This document shows, piece after piece, positions 1-8,654 of a stretch of 64,000 nucleotides of DNA. The notes beneath the pieces are model-generated. The model saw nothing but the letters and a program-made list of their open reading frames with translations. It was not told the DNA's origin and made no database searches. The position numbers and the translations under genes were made by a program. Source of the stretch: DATMBF01 sp035559595 (GTDB lineage: Bacteria; Bacteroidota; Ignavibacteria; UBA10030); contig DATMBF010000030.1 in NCBI GenBank assembly GCA_035559595.1, forward strand, positions 1 to 64,000, given 5' to 3'. Every line of letters begins with the position of its first letter. The stretch's first letter is position 1.

Positions 1-51
1 GCCATCGAAGTCGATGCAAAAACCAATAGCACGTTCGTTCATTGGAAATGA
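1..51 (+). CDS. 3' end of an unidentified gene
   Basis: Frame 1 is open from the window edge and ends with TGA at 49-51, giving a 16-residue C-terminus (AIEVDAKTNSTFVHWK). A hairpin follows 13 bases after the stop, as expected at a gene end, and the next gene converges on it. The product cannot be identified from so little sequence; the open frame could also be chance. Confidence 0.3.
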   Translation, partial: AIEVDAKTNSTFVHWK

Positions 52-64
52 CGTGTCGATACGC

Positions 65-98
65 ATACAGGGCCATGGCTCGCCTCCATGACCCGTAT
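65..98. terminator. Hairpin between convergent genes, possible terminator
   Basis: An inverted repeat pairs 65-78 with 86-98 (13 pairs with one bulge and one G-T pair, 7-base loop). It lies between the + gene ending at 51 and the pyrophosphatase ending at 175 on the - strand. Neither side has a clear T-tract, so termination is only inferred from position and stem strength. Confidence 0.35.
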
Positions 99-174
99 AC
101 TAACAAATCATTCTTTACCCTTTATGTGAGTCATTCCCAAATGAAAAAAGAACTTTAAACTCGAAATGCTCTCC

Positions 175-2229
175 TTACAGCAACGGAGCGATTACCAGTG
201 AAACAACCGACATCAGTTTAATCAAAATGTTCATCGAAGGTCCTGACGTGTCCTTGAATGGATCACCAACTGTGTCGCCGACAACAGTTGCTCTATGCGC
301 GTCACTGCCTTTTTTCTCGCCGGGGACCTCGCCTTTCTCAATTGCTTTCTTTGCGTTGTCCCACGCGCCTCCGGCGTTTGCCATCATCAGCGCAAGGAGC
401 ACACCTGTCACGGTGGCGCCGGCGAGCATTCCTCCCAATGCAGCGGGTCCGAGCAGAAATCCAACACAAACGGGCGCTATCACGGCCGAGATTCCGGGGA
501 TAATCATTTCTTTCAGCGCGGCCTTTGTCGAAATATCGACGCATCGTGCAGCGTCAGGTTTTACTCCCGGTTTACCCTGTAAGAGGCCGGGAATTTCGCG
601 GAACTGCCTGCGGATTTCCTCCACCATGCTTCCAGCGGCGCGACCGACAGATGTCATCGTCAGCGCGGCAATGAAGAAAGGAAGAATTCCACCTATGAAA
701 AGTCCGATAACGACATCCGGACTTGTGATAACAATTTGAAGGGGTTGCAGGCCCTTCGAGAGAAGACTCTTGTCCACGGCTTGCGAGAAAGCGGCGAAGA
801 GTGCGAGTGCCGTCAATGCTGCAGAGCCGATAGCGAAGCCTTTTCCGATGGCTGCGGTTGTGTTGCCCAGTGCGTCGAGACCATCGGTGATTTTTCGGAC
901 GTCTGGACCGAGTCCCGACATTTCAGAAATTCCACCGGCGTTGTCGGCGATGGGACCGTACGCATCGACCGACATCGTAATTCCGACGGTTGCCAGCATG
1001 CCGACAGCCGCGATACCGATCCCGTAGAGTCCTGCAACGTCGTTTGAAATGTAGATTGCAACGCAAATGGCCAACACGGGCAGAGCCGTTGATTCGAGGC
1101 CGACGGCAATACCTTGGATGATGTTTGTCGCAGCTCCTGTCTTACTCGCTAAGACAATTCGCTTGATGGGAGGACCCGACGTATAGAATTCTGTAATAAG
1201 TCCAATGAGAATACCACCGATCGTCCCGAAGAAGATTGCCCAGAAGACGTTGTTGCTTACATCGTAGAAGCGGACAAGCCAGAGGCTCCCGAGCAAGAAG
1301 GTTCCTGCTGCAATAAATGTCGCGTACCGGAGGGCAGCGGCAGGGGAGAATTGTTTCAGGATTCGCATCGAGGCGACGCCAAGGAACGAGGCAATTAAGC
1401 CAAGCGCGGAAAGGAGAAGTGGGAGCGACATGAGGATTGACTTGATGCTTGCGTCGGTCACCTCGGGGAACGCTTTGAGCTTTACCAATGCTTCAGGAAG
1501 CAATGTTGCGCCGATCGCAATTGTGGCAACAATAGACCCAACGTACGACTCGAAGATATCCGCACCCATTCCAGCCACATCGCCGACGTTGTCGCCGACG
1601 TTATCTGCGATAACACCCGGATTGCGAGGATCGTCTTCGGGAATTCCAGCTTCAACCTTGCCCACAAGATCGGCCCCAACATCTGCAGCTTTTGTATAAA
1701 TGCCGCCGCCAACTCGGGCGAAGAGGGCAATCGAGCTTGCACCCATAGCAAAGCCGTTAATGGTGTTTGCATGCTCGGGACTTCCGAACAACAGATAGAA
1801 AATCCCGACACCGATTAATCCCAGACTTGCAACGCTTACGCCCATGACCGCACCACCATCAAATGCGGTGAGAAGCGCCTTGCTCTGTCCGTGACTACGC
1901 GCAGCTTCTGCGGTACGGACATTCGCTATCGTTGCGGCACGCATGCCGAAGAATCCTGCCAGCACAGAGCAGGTCGCGCCACTCAAGAATGCAATTGCGG
2001 TATTCGGTTCGAGGAAGTATCCCAGCAACGACGCAACGATGATGACAAAGAACAGCAGAACGATGTATTCTCTTTTGAGAAAGGCCATTGCTCCAATCTG
2101 AATCTGCGAGGCAATGTTCTGCATAATGTCGCTCCCTGCCGGCAGTCGTTTCAGATTGATGTAGGTGATCAAAGCAAAGACAAGCCCAAACCCTCCAAGA
2201 ATCGGGATCCATTGCATGAGCTGTTCCAT
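175..2229 (-). CDS. hppA: Membrane-bound ion-translocating pyrophosphatase
   Basis: This 684-residue integral membrane protein couples pyrophosphate hydrolysis to pumping of H+ or Na+ across the cytoplasmic membrane. The sequence has about 16 hydrophobic segments and the family's acidic substrate motifs: DVGADLVGKVE followed by DNVGDNVGDVAGMGAD near residues 190-225, and a C-terminal NAGGAWDNAKK with GDTVGDPFKDTSGPS near 615-665. The motif GNTTAAIGKG carries alanine where K+-independent enzymes have lysine, which points to the K+-dependent subclass. Whether it pumps H+ or Na+ cannot be decided by eye. It is the last gene of a prs-rplY-pth-hppA run, 21 bp after pth. Its length is normal for bacterial enzymes. 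Confidence 0.96.
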   Translation of the reverse strand: MEQLMQWIPILGGFGLVFALITYINLKRLPAGSDIMQNIASQIQIGAMAFLKREYIVLLFFVIIVASLLGYFLEPNTAIAFLSGATCSVLAGFFGMRAATIANVRTAEAARSHGQSKALLTAFDGGAVMGVSVASLGLIGVGIFYLLFGSPEHANTINGFAMGASSIALFARVGGGIYTKAADVGADLVGKVEAGIPEDDPRNPGVIADNVGDNVGDVAGMGADIFESYVGSIVATIAIGATLLPEALVKLKAFPEVTDASIKSILMSLPLLLSALGLIASFLGVASMRILKQFSPAAALRYATFIAAGTFLLGSLWLVRFYDVSNNVFWAIFFGTIGGILIGLITEFYTSGPPIKRIVLASKTGAATNIIQGIAVGLESTALPVLAICVAIYISNDVAGLYGIGIAAVGMLATVGITMSVDAYGPIADNAGGISEMSGLGPDVRKITDGLDALGNTTAAIGKGFAIGSAALTALALFAAFSQAVDKSLLSKGLQPLQIVITSPDVVIGLFIGGILPFFIAALTMTSVGRAAGSMVEEIRRQFREIPGLLQGKPGVKPDAARCVDISTKAALKEMIIPGISAVIAPVCVGFLLGPAALGGMLAGATVTGVLLALMMANAGGAWDNAKKAIEKGEVPGEKKGSDAHRATVVGDTVGDPFKDTSGPSMNILIKLMSVVSLVIAPLL

Positions 2230-2250
2230 ACGTTCAGTGCTTTCCCTTTC

Positions 2251-2826
2251 TTATGCAGCTGGTTTGTTATAGAGGTTCATGGTTACTCCGAGTCCTTTTG
2301 TTACGAAGCTCAAGGCAGCATCGCTTGAGCGATCCACCATCGTCTTAACCAGGGGTCGCTCGCGCTCTTCGAACATGCCAAGAACGAAATCTGCTTTTTT
2401 GCTCTTTTCTTGGGGCATGGTCTCCGTTGCGATTCCCATACGAAGCCGTGGGAAAGCCTCGGAGTTGAGATGATAGATGATCGAATACAGGCCGTTGTGT
2501 CCGCCGTCGCTTCCCTTTCCCCGCAGACGCAGCACCCCGAGAGGAAGCTGGAAATCGTCGCAGATCACAAGGAGATTCGTGAGGGGAACCTGAAAACGCT
2601 CAACAGCATCGGCAACTGCCCACCCGCTGTTGTTCATGTAGGTGAGCGGCTTCATTAGCCCTAAGCTCTTTCCCTGATACTCCCCAAGCCCCAGAAGGCT
2701 CTCATCCTCCCGTTGAAGCCGAACCTTGAGCCGATCGGCCAACACATCAATGACCTCAAACCCGAGATTATGCCTCGTCCCCGCATAATCGCTTCCCGGA
2801 TTGCCCAACCCGACGAGGAGATGCAT
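2251..2826 (-). CDS. pth: Peptidyl-tRNA hydrolase
   Basis: This 191-residue cytosolic enzyme releases peptides from peptidyl-tRNAs that drop off the ribosome. The start carries the family signature GLGNPGSDYAGTRHNLGFEVID with the catalytic histidine in TRHN. Later come KPLTYMNNSGWAV (the conserved Asn), ICDDFQLPLG (the conserved Asp) and KGSDGGHNGL, all in the usual order. Length is typical. It lies 24 bp downstream of rplY; the rplY-pth pair is widely conserved and fits a shared translation-maintenance transcript. No strong Shine-Dalgarno is visible before this ATG, so it may be translationally coupled to rplY. Confidence 0.97.
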   Translation of the reverse strand: MHLLVGLGNPGSDYAGTRHNLGFEVIDVLADRLKVRLQREDESLLGLGEYQGKSLGLMKPLTYMNNSGWAVADAVERFQVPLTNLLVICDDFQLPLGVLRLRGKGSDGGHNGLYSIIYHLNSEAFPRLRMGIATETMPQEKSKKADFVLGMFEERERPLVKTMVDRSSDAALSFVTKGLGVTMNLYNKPAA

Positions 2827-2850
2827 GCGCGGATCGATTTTCGGTCGGTA

Positions 2851-3549
2851 CTACTTCTTCTCCTTTTCCTTCTCCCTCTCCTTCTTCTCTTCAGCCGGCG
2901 CTGCGCCTTCGGCACCCTCTTCAACCTTCTTGCCTTTGGCAATGACTTCGGGTTCAGCCGGCGTTACTTCGGTTGGAGCTGCAGTGACCTCGGCCTCCTT
3001 CAAGATCGTCGGAGGAACAACCGCGACGACCGTGCTATTCTCGTTCTCCAGAATCTTCACGTTAGGGATCGCCAGATCCTTGATATGAATGGATTTGTTG
3101 ATCTCGAGGTGCTCCACATTGACCTCAATATGGTCGGGGATGTTCCTCGGCAAGCAGGAGACACGAACGCGGTGCATGACATGCTGCAACGTGCCGCCAT
3201 CCTTCACACCTTTTGCCGTTCCTTTGACCGTTACAGGAACTTCGATCATCAGTTCTTCGTCCTGGTTCAAACCGAAGAGATCGAAGTGAATGGGACGATC
3301 GGTGACGGGATCGAATTCCACATCCCGCAAGATGCACGTGTGCGTTGAGCCGTCATCAAGCTTCAGATTGATGACATGAGTTGCCGACGTCTTGTAGAGC
3401 GGCTTCAAGGCCAGCTCACTCATCGTGATGGGAATATTCTTCTGGCCATGGCCGTAGTAGATGCCGGGAACTTTCCCCGCGGCGCGCAATGCCCGGACCT
3501 TCTTTCCCATCTCTTTTCGGATATCTGCCGTTAACGTTATTTCAGACAT
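2851..3549 (-). CDS. rplY: 50S ribosomal protein L25 (Ctc/TL5 type)
   Basis: This 232-residue protein binds 5S rRNA in the large subunit. The N-terminal half (about 1-95) is the L25 domain, with the motif RALRAAGKVPGIYYG. The remaining part to about residue 185 is the TL5/Ctc beta-domain, so this is the long form rather than the short E. coli form. The C-terminus from about 195 is a low-complexity tail rich in Ala, Glu and Lys, ending in EKEKEKK. A GAGGAG ribosome-binding site precedes the ATG. It lies between prs and pth, the standard order in many bacteria. Confidence 0.95.
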   Translation of the reverse strand: MSEITLTADIRKEMGKKVRALRAAGKVPGIYYGHGQKNIPITMSELALKPLYKTSATHVINLKLDDGSTHTCILRDVEFDPVTDRPIHFDLFGLNQDEELMIEVPVTVKGTAKGVKDGGTLQHVMHRVRVSCLPRNIPDHIEVNVEHLEINKSIHIKDLAIPNVKILENENSTVVAVVPPTILKEAEVTAAPTEVTPAEPEVIAKGKKVEEGAEGAAPAEEKKEREKEKEKK

Positions 3550-3576
3550 TGGATCTTCTCCTCATGTATACGCATG

Positions 3577-4521
3577 CTACATTTTGTCTTTGTCAATGTC
3601 GAACAGGGAGCTAATGGACTGATGTTTGTGTGTTCGCAGGATCGCCTCTGCAAAGAGCTTGGCTGACGATCGTACCTCGATTTTCGGTGATTGCTGTCGA
3701 ATCGGTATCGTATCGATCACGGCAATGCTTTTCACCGGAGAAGCGTTAATTCGCTCTACAGCATTCCCGGACAGAATTGGATGAGTGCACGCTCCATAAA
3801 CCTCGAGTGCGCCTTGTTCCTTCAGAGCATTCACAGCATTTACGAACGTTCCCGCTGTATCGATGAGATCATCGACAATGAGAATATTTTTCCCTCTCGC
3901 ATTCCCGATAATGTTCATGACCTCGGCTTCGTTCTGCTTCGGCCGCCGTTTGTCGATCAAGATGAGATCGGCATGGAGGCGCTTGGCAAACGAGCGGGCC
4001 ATTTTGATCCCTCCAACATCCGGCGACGCGACGGCGAGGTTTGAGATCTTCTTCCTTCGAAAGTAATCGGTAAACAGCGCCGATGAGTACAGGTGATCCA
4101 GGGGAATATCAAAGAATCCCTGAATCTGCGGCGCATGGAGATCCATGGTGATCACACGATCTGCCCCTGCGCCGGTGATGAGATTCGCGACAAGTTTTGC
4201 TGTTATCGAGACCCTTGGCTGGTCTTTCCGATCCTGTCGGGCATAACCGAAGTAGGGAATCACTGCCGTCACCCGCCGTGCTGACGCCCTCTTGGCAGCG
4301 TCAATCATGATGAGCAACTCCATCAGATTATCTGCCGGCGGTAGTGTCGGCTGAATGATGAAAACGTCATCCCCCCGAATATTGTCGCTGTACTTCACCC
4401 AAATCTCCCCATCACTAAAATTCTTTGTTACGACATGACCGAGTGGCAAACCGGCGGCTTTAGCGATTCGCTCGGCGAGCGGCTTGTTGGCTCGACCGGA
4501 GAAGATCTTGAGCTTGCTCAT
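3577..4521 (-). CDS. prs: Ribose-phosphate pyrophosphokinase
   Basis: This 314-residue enzyme makes phosphoribosyl pyrophosphate from ribose 5-phosphate and ATP, feeding nucleotide, histidine and tryptophan synthesis. Visible motifs are the N-terminal SGRANKPLAERIA, FSDGEIWV, the flexible-loop region YARQDRK, the Mg-binding DLHAPQIQGFFDIP, and the PRPP-binding loop IVDDLIDTAGTF near residues 215-228. The length matches class I enzymes. It heads the prs-rplY-pth-hppA run and lies 74 bp downstream of a co-directional tRNA-Gln gene. Confidence 0.97.
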   Translation of the reverse strand: MSKLKIFSGRANKPLAERIAKAAGLPLGHVVTKNFSDGEIWVKYSDNIRGDDVFIIQPTLPPADNLMELLIMIDAAKRASARRVTAVIPYFGYARQDRKDQPRVSITAKLVANLITGAGADRVITMDLHAPQIQGFFDIPLDHLYSSALFTDYFRRKKISNLAVASPDVGGIKMARSFAKRLHADLILIDKRRPKQNEAEVMNIIGNARGKNILIVDDLIDTAGTFVNAVNALKEQGALEVYGACTHPILSGNAVERINASPVKSIAVIDTIPIRQQSPKIEVRSSAKLFAEAILRTHKHQSISSLFDIDKDKM

Positions 4522-4595
4522 TCAGTCAGTGTGCAGGTGACGGGTCGATAGTCTCGGTAGCATCACGCGAACTTTTTCGTTTCCAGCCATCAGTG

Positions 4596-4667
<72 letters not shown>

Positions 4668-4727
4668 AGGGGCTTGTTTTGCGGAATGTTCTCACCTTCC
4701 CGGGGATCCTTCGTTCGCCATCGCCTC

Positions 4728-4761
4728 AAAAAAGAAAGCCCAACTGTTGAAAAGTTGGGCT
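4728..4761 (-). terminator. Rho-independent terminator of the M14 peptidase gene
   Basis: On the - strand a 9-bp stem AGCCCAACT/AGTTGGGCT is followed by a T-rich tract (TTCTTTTTT at 4736-4728). It sits between the stop of the M14 peptidase at 4828 and the tRNA-Gln gene, separating the two units. Confidence 0.85.
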
Positions 4762-4827
4762 CTCAATATAGAGAAAATTGGAGAGGAAGTCAACGAACTT
4801 TTCGCCTCTCACAACCGAAAAGGTGGC

Positions 4828-7434
4828 TCATTCTGGCCGCGGGAGGAAAAGAACGGCATTCAAAAGCAGCCGATCCAGGCCAACCCAGAATCTTCGAAAT
4901 GTTATCGCTTCTGTAAAGAGCACGATCTTTCCTTTCCCCTGGGAGAACTCAATGATGTAAGCCGAATTTGCCACCCTTTTGGAGAGATCGGGAACCGAGT
5001 AACCACTAATGTGCAGGGTATCCGGTGAAAACCGGGCAACGGTATGTGCCGACTCATTCAACTCTACCGGAATGGCATTGCCTTTGAGGACGTAGAGCTC
5101 ACGATCATATCCGTATCCAATCGGATGGGAAGCATCAACGAACGCACTGAAGATGCTGCCGGGGATTTGCTCGATGCGTTGTCGTTCCTCTTTCTCAAAC
5201 AGAGTAAGCCGTTTCTGTTCTTCTTTCTTCTGTTTTTCTTTCTCTTTTTCTTCCGTCGTTTTGTCATCGTCTTTCTTTTCCGTCACAAGCGTTGCGGAGG
5301 TGAGTCCTGAACGGCTTTTCAAAAAGAAGCGTGCCGCCCCCTCTATGCCAATCAATATTCCACCATCTTGCACCCATCGTTTGAGTTTGTCAACCCTTGT
5401 GCTGTCAAAGACGCTCCTGTAGTCCCCGCCGTCCGGCAGAATGATAACCTGATATTTCGAGAGATTGACCTCTGAAAGTTCCCGGGAGCGGATGGCAGTG
5501 AAGGGAATTCGGTATTCCTGATCGAACATGTACCACATCTCCCCAAAGCCGTTGGCACGAACCGGAGTGTCGGCAACAACAGCAATCTCAGCTCTCCTGA
5601 TGGGTCGTACCCGGCTTGAACCGAGGTTGATTCCCTTTTCGGTCAAACCCGTCGAGGCAGAATAGACATCGACTCCGTTTGCAACGGCAAGCCTACCGAT
5701 AACATCATGGAGTGAATCTGAATTATTACCGACGAAGGCAATGATCGTTCCCGCTCCGAACGTTCTCTTGTCGACCTCGAAAGAGCGACTTGCCACGTTG
5801 AGGGCAAATCCCTTTTCCAGCAATTGCCAGGCAACCTTGACAGCATCATTGCGCTCCCACGGGATAAGATACGCGTATGATGCTTTTCCATTCACGAGTC
5901 CGCCCGCGGCGATTGGAAGCGCCGTGATAAGTTCGGCAGAAGGAGGAAGCGGTGATTCTGTCAGATAGGCAGGAATTCCAAAGGCGACGGGGAGTGACCA
6001 GGCAGAAACATCGTAGAAGAAAGTATCCTGAAGCGCAGTTTGTGGCTCGAGGACAGCTTTTGCCAGGCGACTCTGAGGCTGTTCGAGCGATACGACATAT
6101 GTCCCTGCAGGGAAGTTCTCGCGCGATGATTGTTTTGCAAAGAATTTTTGTGCCGTGAGTTGAACAGACTCTTTGAGCCGGTGGACTTCAATTCCTTGTG
6201 CGAGCAAGATGTTCACTAAGCGAGCGGCCCGATTGGGATCGGGCTGAGGGGGTATGATAAAACCTTTCGTTCGGGATGTGGATCGAAGCGCTGTCTCCCA
6301 AAACTTTCGAAAATCCTTCAAACGCTCCTTTTTGTTCTTCACGGTTGTTTCGAGTGTGGCCATTCCGGTAATGAAATGATTTCGTGCTCGATCACGCAGG
6401 GTCAGTGTTTCCCCGTTTGCTTTCTTGATAGCCACGCCGACTTGTCCTGCTTGCTCGTACGTCATTCCGATTGCGCCGTTGAACGTCGGCCAGGAGTCGC
6501 CGTAACCCGGATAGAACAGGTCAAAGAACTCCTGCGTGTAATACGAGATTCCAAGCTCGTCGAATGCCGCAGCGTTCCCTTCTCCGTAGATCCGCCCCCA
6601 TTTCTTGACTTCCGGTGGATAATCAGAATGGACTGGCACGGCGGCAGGGAAGAAGAAGTAGGATGCTTGATAGCTCATTTCGTGGAAGTCTACATGGACG
6701 TGCGGCATCCATTCGCGGTAAAGAGGAATACGCGCTTGCGTTTCTTTCTGAGTCATCCATGCCCAATCGCGATTGAGATCGAAGTAGTAGTGGTTCGTTC
6801 GCCCGCGTGGCCAGGGTTCGCTGTGCTCGAGGGCATCGGGATTCGGATTCGGTCTTGAGCCGGTAACTGAGTTGACCCACTGAACATAGCGTTCGCGGCC
6901 GTCGGGGTTGACGGCAGGATCGATGATGACGATGATGTTCTCAAGAATACGCATTGTTCTCGCATCCGTGCCGGCAACAAGCTGGTACGCCGTAAGGATC
7001 GCAGCCTCCGGAGAACAAGCTTCGTTACCGTGAACTCCATAGGAGAGCCAAACAATGGCGGGTGATGTATCGAGGATGCTTTCGATTTCGCTTCTTGGAA
7101 CTTTTGCGCGAGGATCAGTGAGCAACTTGTTTTTTGATTTGATTTCATCAAGTCGTCGGAGGTTGTCGGGAGAGCTTATGATGAGAATCTGGAGACGCCG
7201 CTGACCGTAGGTGGACCCATACGTTCTCCGCTGAATCCTCTCGGATGAACCTGCTAAAGCTTCGAAGTACTGTTCAAGATTGCGATAATCTGTAAAGCGA
7301 TCGCCGATCTCGTAGCCAAGCACTTGAGATGGGGTGGGGATAGCGGGATCGTACGTTCCCCCCTTAAACATTATTGGTGCCGGTTGCGCAAGAAGAACAG
7401 TGAGGGCAACCAGTTGACACAAAAGATGCCTCAT
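4828..7434 (-). CDS. Secreted M14-family zinc carboxypeptidase
   Basis: This 868-residue protein is a predicted exported metallocarboxypeptidase. After a signal peptide (MRHLLCQLVALTVLLAQ) comes the M14 domain: YGVHGNEACS holds the zinc-binding HxxE pair, HVDFHEMSYQ a likely third ligand region, and MTYEQAG the catalytic Glu. The large C-terminal part has glutamine-amidotransferase-like patches (VIILPDGGDYRS, GGILIGIEGAA). These are followed by a strongly charged Lys/Glu tract near residues 725-770. The ATG at 7434 is chosen because GGAGG lies 7 bases upstream and the signal peptide starts there; an ATG 19 codons earlier has neither. It is transcribed alone and ends at a good terminator. Substrate is unknown. 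Confidence 0.88.
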   Translation of the reverse strand: MRHLLCQLVALTVLLAQPAPIMFKGGTYDPAIPTPSQVLGYEIGDRFTDYRNLEQYFEALAGSSERIQRRTYGSTYGQRRLQILIISSPDNLRRLDEIKSKNKLLTDPRAKVPRSEIESILDTSPAIVWLSYGVHGNEACSPEAAILTAYQLVAGTDARTMRILENIIVIIDPAVNPDGRERYVQWVNSVTGSRPNPNPDALEHSEPWPRGRTNHYYFDLNRDWAWMTQKETQARIPLYREWMPHVHVDFHEMSYQASYFFFPAAVPVHSDYPPEVKKWGRIYGEGNAAAFDELGISYYTQEFFDLFYPGYGDSWPTFNGAIGMTYEQAGQVGVAIKKANGETLTLRDRARNHFITGMATLETTVKNKKERLKDFRKFWETALRSTSRTKGFIIPPQPDPNRAARLVNILLAQGIEVHRLKESVQLTAQKFFAKQSSRENFPAGTYVVSLEQPQSRLAKAVLEPQTALQDTFFYDVSAWSLPVAFGIPAYLTESPLPPSAELITALPIAAGGLVNGKASYAYLIPWERNDAVKVAWQLLEKGFALNVASRSFEVDKRTFGAGTIIAFVGNNSDSLHDVIGRLAVANGVDVYSASTGLTEKGINLGSSRVRPIRRAEIAVVADTPVRANGFGEMWYMFDQEYRIPFTAIRSRELSEVNLSKYQVIILPDGGDYRSVFDSTRVDKLKRWVQDGGILIGIEGAARFFLKSRSGLTSATLVTEKKDDDKTTEEKEKEKQKKEEQKRLTLFEKEERQRIEQIPGSIFSAFVDASHPIGYGYDRELYVLKGNAIPVELNESAHTVARFSPDTLHISGYSVPDLSKRVANSAYIIEFSQGKGKIVLFTEAITFRRFWVGLDRLLLNAVLFLPRPE

Positions 7435-7565
7435 GTACACCTCCGGGGAAAAGTTGAAGCGAGATTTAACCAAAAATTTCATGCAATGCAAAGGGAGGTA
7501 GATTGATTCTTGGGTGAGTTTTTGTTAGTTTTCTTCTTGATCGAAACTTAAAACAAGGAGAGCAT

Positions 7566-8129
7566 ATGACTGGAAAATCTCTTGCGCTCGTGGAAGTTCT
7601 CAAACTGCGAAGCACTGTGCTCGGTGTGCAGGCATTCTGGATCGGTACGTTTGCGCTTCTTACGGCCATTGGGGCACAGATTGAGATTCCCCACCAGCCC
7701 GTCCCTTATACCCTTCAGACATTCTTTGTTCTCCTCGCAGGGGCGCTTCTTGGAGCTCGCAGGGGGTTCATGAGTATGAGCCTCTACCTGCTTGTTGGTC
7801 TCCTTGGCCTGCCGGTTTTCTCTGGTGCGGGATTTGGTTTAGCAAGAATACTTGGCCCGACAGGCGGTTATCTCCTTGCCTTCCCCCTTGCGGCACTGGT
7901 TATCGGATTCATCACAAATCGACGAGGATCGTTTGTGTGGATTGTTACGGGAATGCTGGCGGGGTTGATGCTCATTTTCACGCTTGGGACACTTCAACTC
8001 AAGCTTGTGAGCGGGATGGATTGGGGTTCGGCCATTCAAAGCGGTTTCCTGATCTTTTCCTGGTGGGATGTTCTTAAACTTAGCGCCGCAGCAACGATAG
8101 CGCATCAGTTTCTGAAGCGGACACCGTAA
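7566..8129 (+). CDS. bioY: BioY-type biotin transporter (S component)
   Basis: This 187-residue membrane protein with about six hydrophobic segments resembles BioY, the biotin-binding S component of an energy-coupling-factor transporter. Supporting features are IEIPHQPVPYTLQTFFVLLAGALLG and YLLVGLLGLPVFSGAG..GPTGGYLLAFPLAA, both typical of the family. AAGGAG precedes the ATG by seven bases. No ATPase or T-component genes and no biotin-synthesis genes are next to it, so it would use a shared ECF module or work alone. No BirA-type operator is evident upstream. Confidence 0.88.
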   Translation: MTGKSLALVEVLKLRSTVLGVQAFWIGTFALLTAIGAQIEIPHQPVPYTLQTFFVLLAGALLGARRGFMSMSLYLLVGLLGLPVFSGAGFGLARILGPTGGYLLAFPLAALVIGFITNRRGSFVWIVTGMLAGLMLIFTLGTLQLKLVSGMDWGSAIQSGFLIFSWWDVLKLSAAATIAHQFLKRTP

Positions 8130-8152
8130 GCTTGGATAAAGTCTAACAAAGC

Positions 8153-8179
8153 AAAAAGCCGCTCAATGAGCGGCTTTTT
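8153..8179. terminator. Bidirectional terminator between bioY and arsC
   Basis: The near-perfect palindrome AGCCGCTCA/TGAGCGGCT is flanked by A5 on the left and T5 on the right, so it can terminate transcription from both sides. The TGA stop codon of the - strand reductase (8163-8165) is inside the hairpin. Confidence 0.88.
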
Positions 8180-8597
8180 CTTTTCGGATCTGGGCGATGA
8201 GTTCTTTGATTCTTGTTTCCAAAGTTGTTATTGTTTTTCTAAATGCCTCTCGTTGTTTCTCCAATCCGCCGGGCTCGAAACTTGGGTCAGGCGTACTCCA
8301 ATGGATTTGTTTCCCCGCGCCAGGGAACACGGGGCATTCCTGGTAAGCATCGTCGCACACCGTTATGACGTAATCGAATGACTGTCCAACGTACAGGGAC
8401 AGCGACTTCGATTTCTGGCTGGTGATGTCGATTCCCCGCTCCTTCATCGTCTCAATTGCGAGGGGATGGATGTATCCCGCCGGATGCGTTCCCGCACTAT
8501 GCACCTCAAACTCTTTCCCGCCGAGACGGCGAAACAAACCCTCTGAAATCTGACTCCGGGCAGAATTCCCGGTACAGAGAATCAAAACACGCACCAT
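8163..8597 (-). CDS. arsC: Arsenate reductase, thioredoxin-coupled type
   Basis: This 144-residue member of the low-molecular-weight tyrosine phosphatase fold probably reduces arsenate to arsenite. The phosphatase loop is CTGNSARS starting at Cys8. The redox pair Cys81 and Cys88 in VCDDAYQECPVFPG matches the second and third cysteines of the thioredoxin-coupled ArsC, which plain phosphatases lack. TPDPSF is the usual downstream acid motif. No arsR, arsB or acr3 gene is adjacent, so it stands alone. A role as a protein phosphatase is less likely given the cysteine triad. Confidence 0.9.
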   Translation of the reverse strand: MVRVLILCTGNSARSQISEGLFRRLGGKEFEVHSAGTHPAGYIHPLAIETMKERGIDITSQKSKSLSLYVGQSFDYVITVCDDAYQECPVFPGAGKQIHWSTPDPSFEPGGLEKQREAFRKTITTLETRIKELIAQIRKEKAAH

Positions 8598-8654
8598 TGG
8601 ATCTCCAAGTACTTTTGGAACTCAATATAACCGCTTTTTGCGTGACAGGAAAGC

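Noticed and set aside
7435..7565. Biotin operator or riboswitch before bioY
   Set aside because: No inverted repeat of BirA type and no conserved RNA fold could be recognised in the 130-bp leader.
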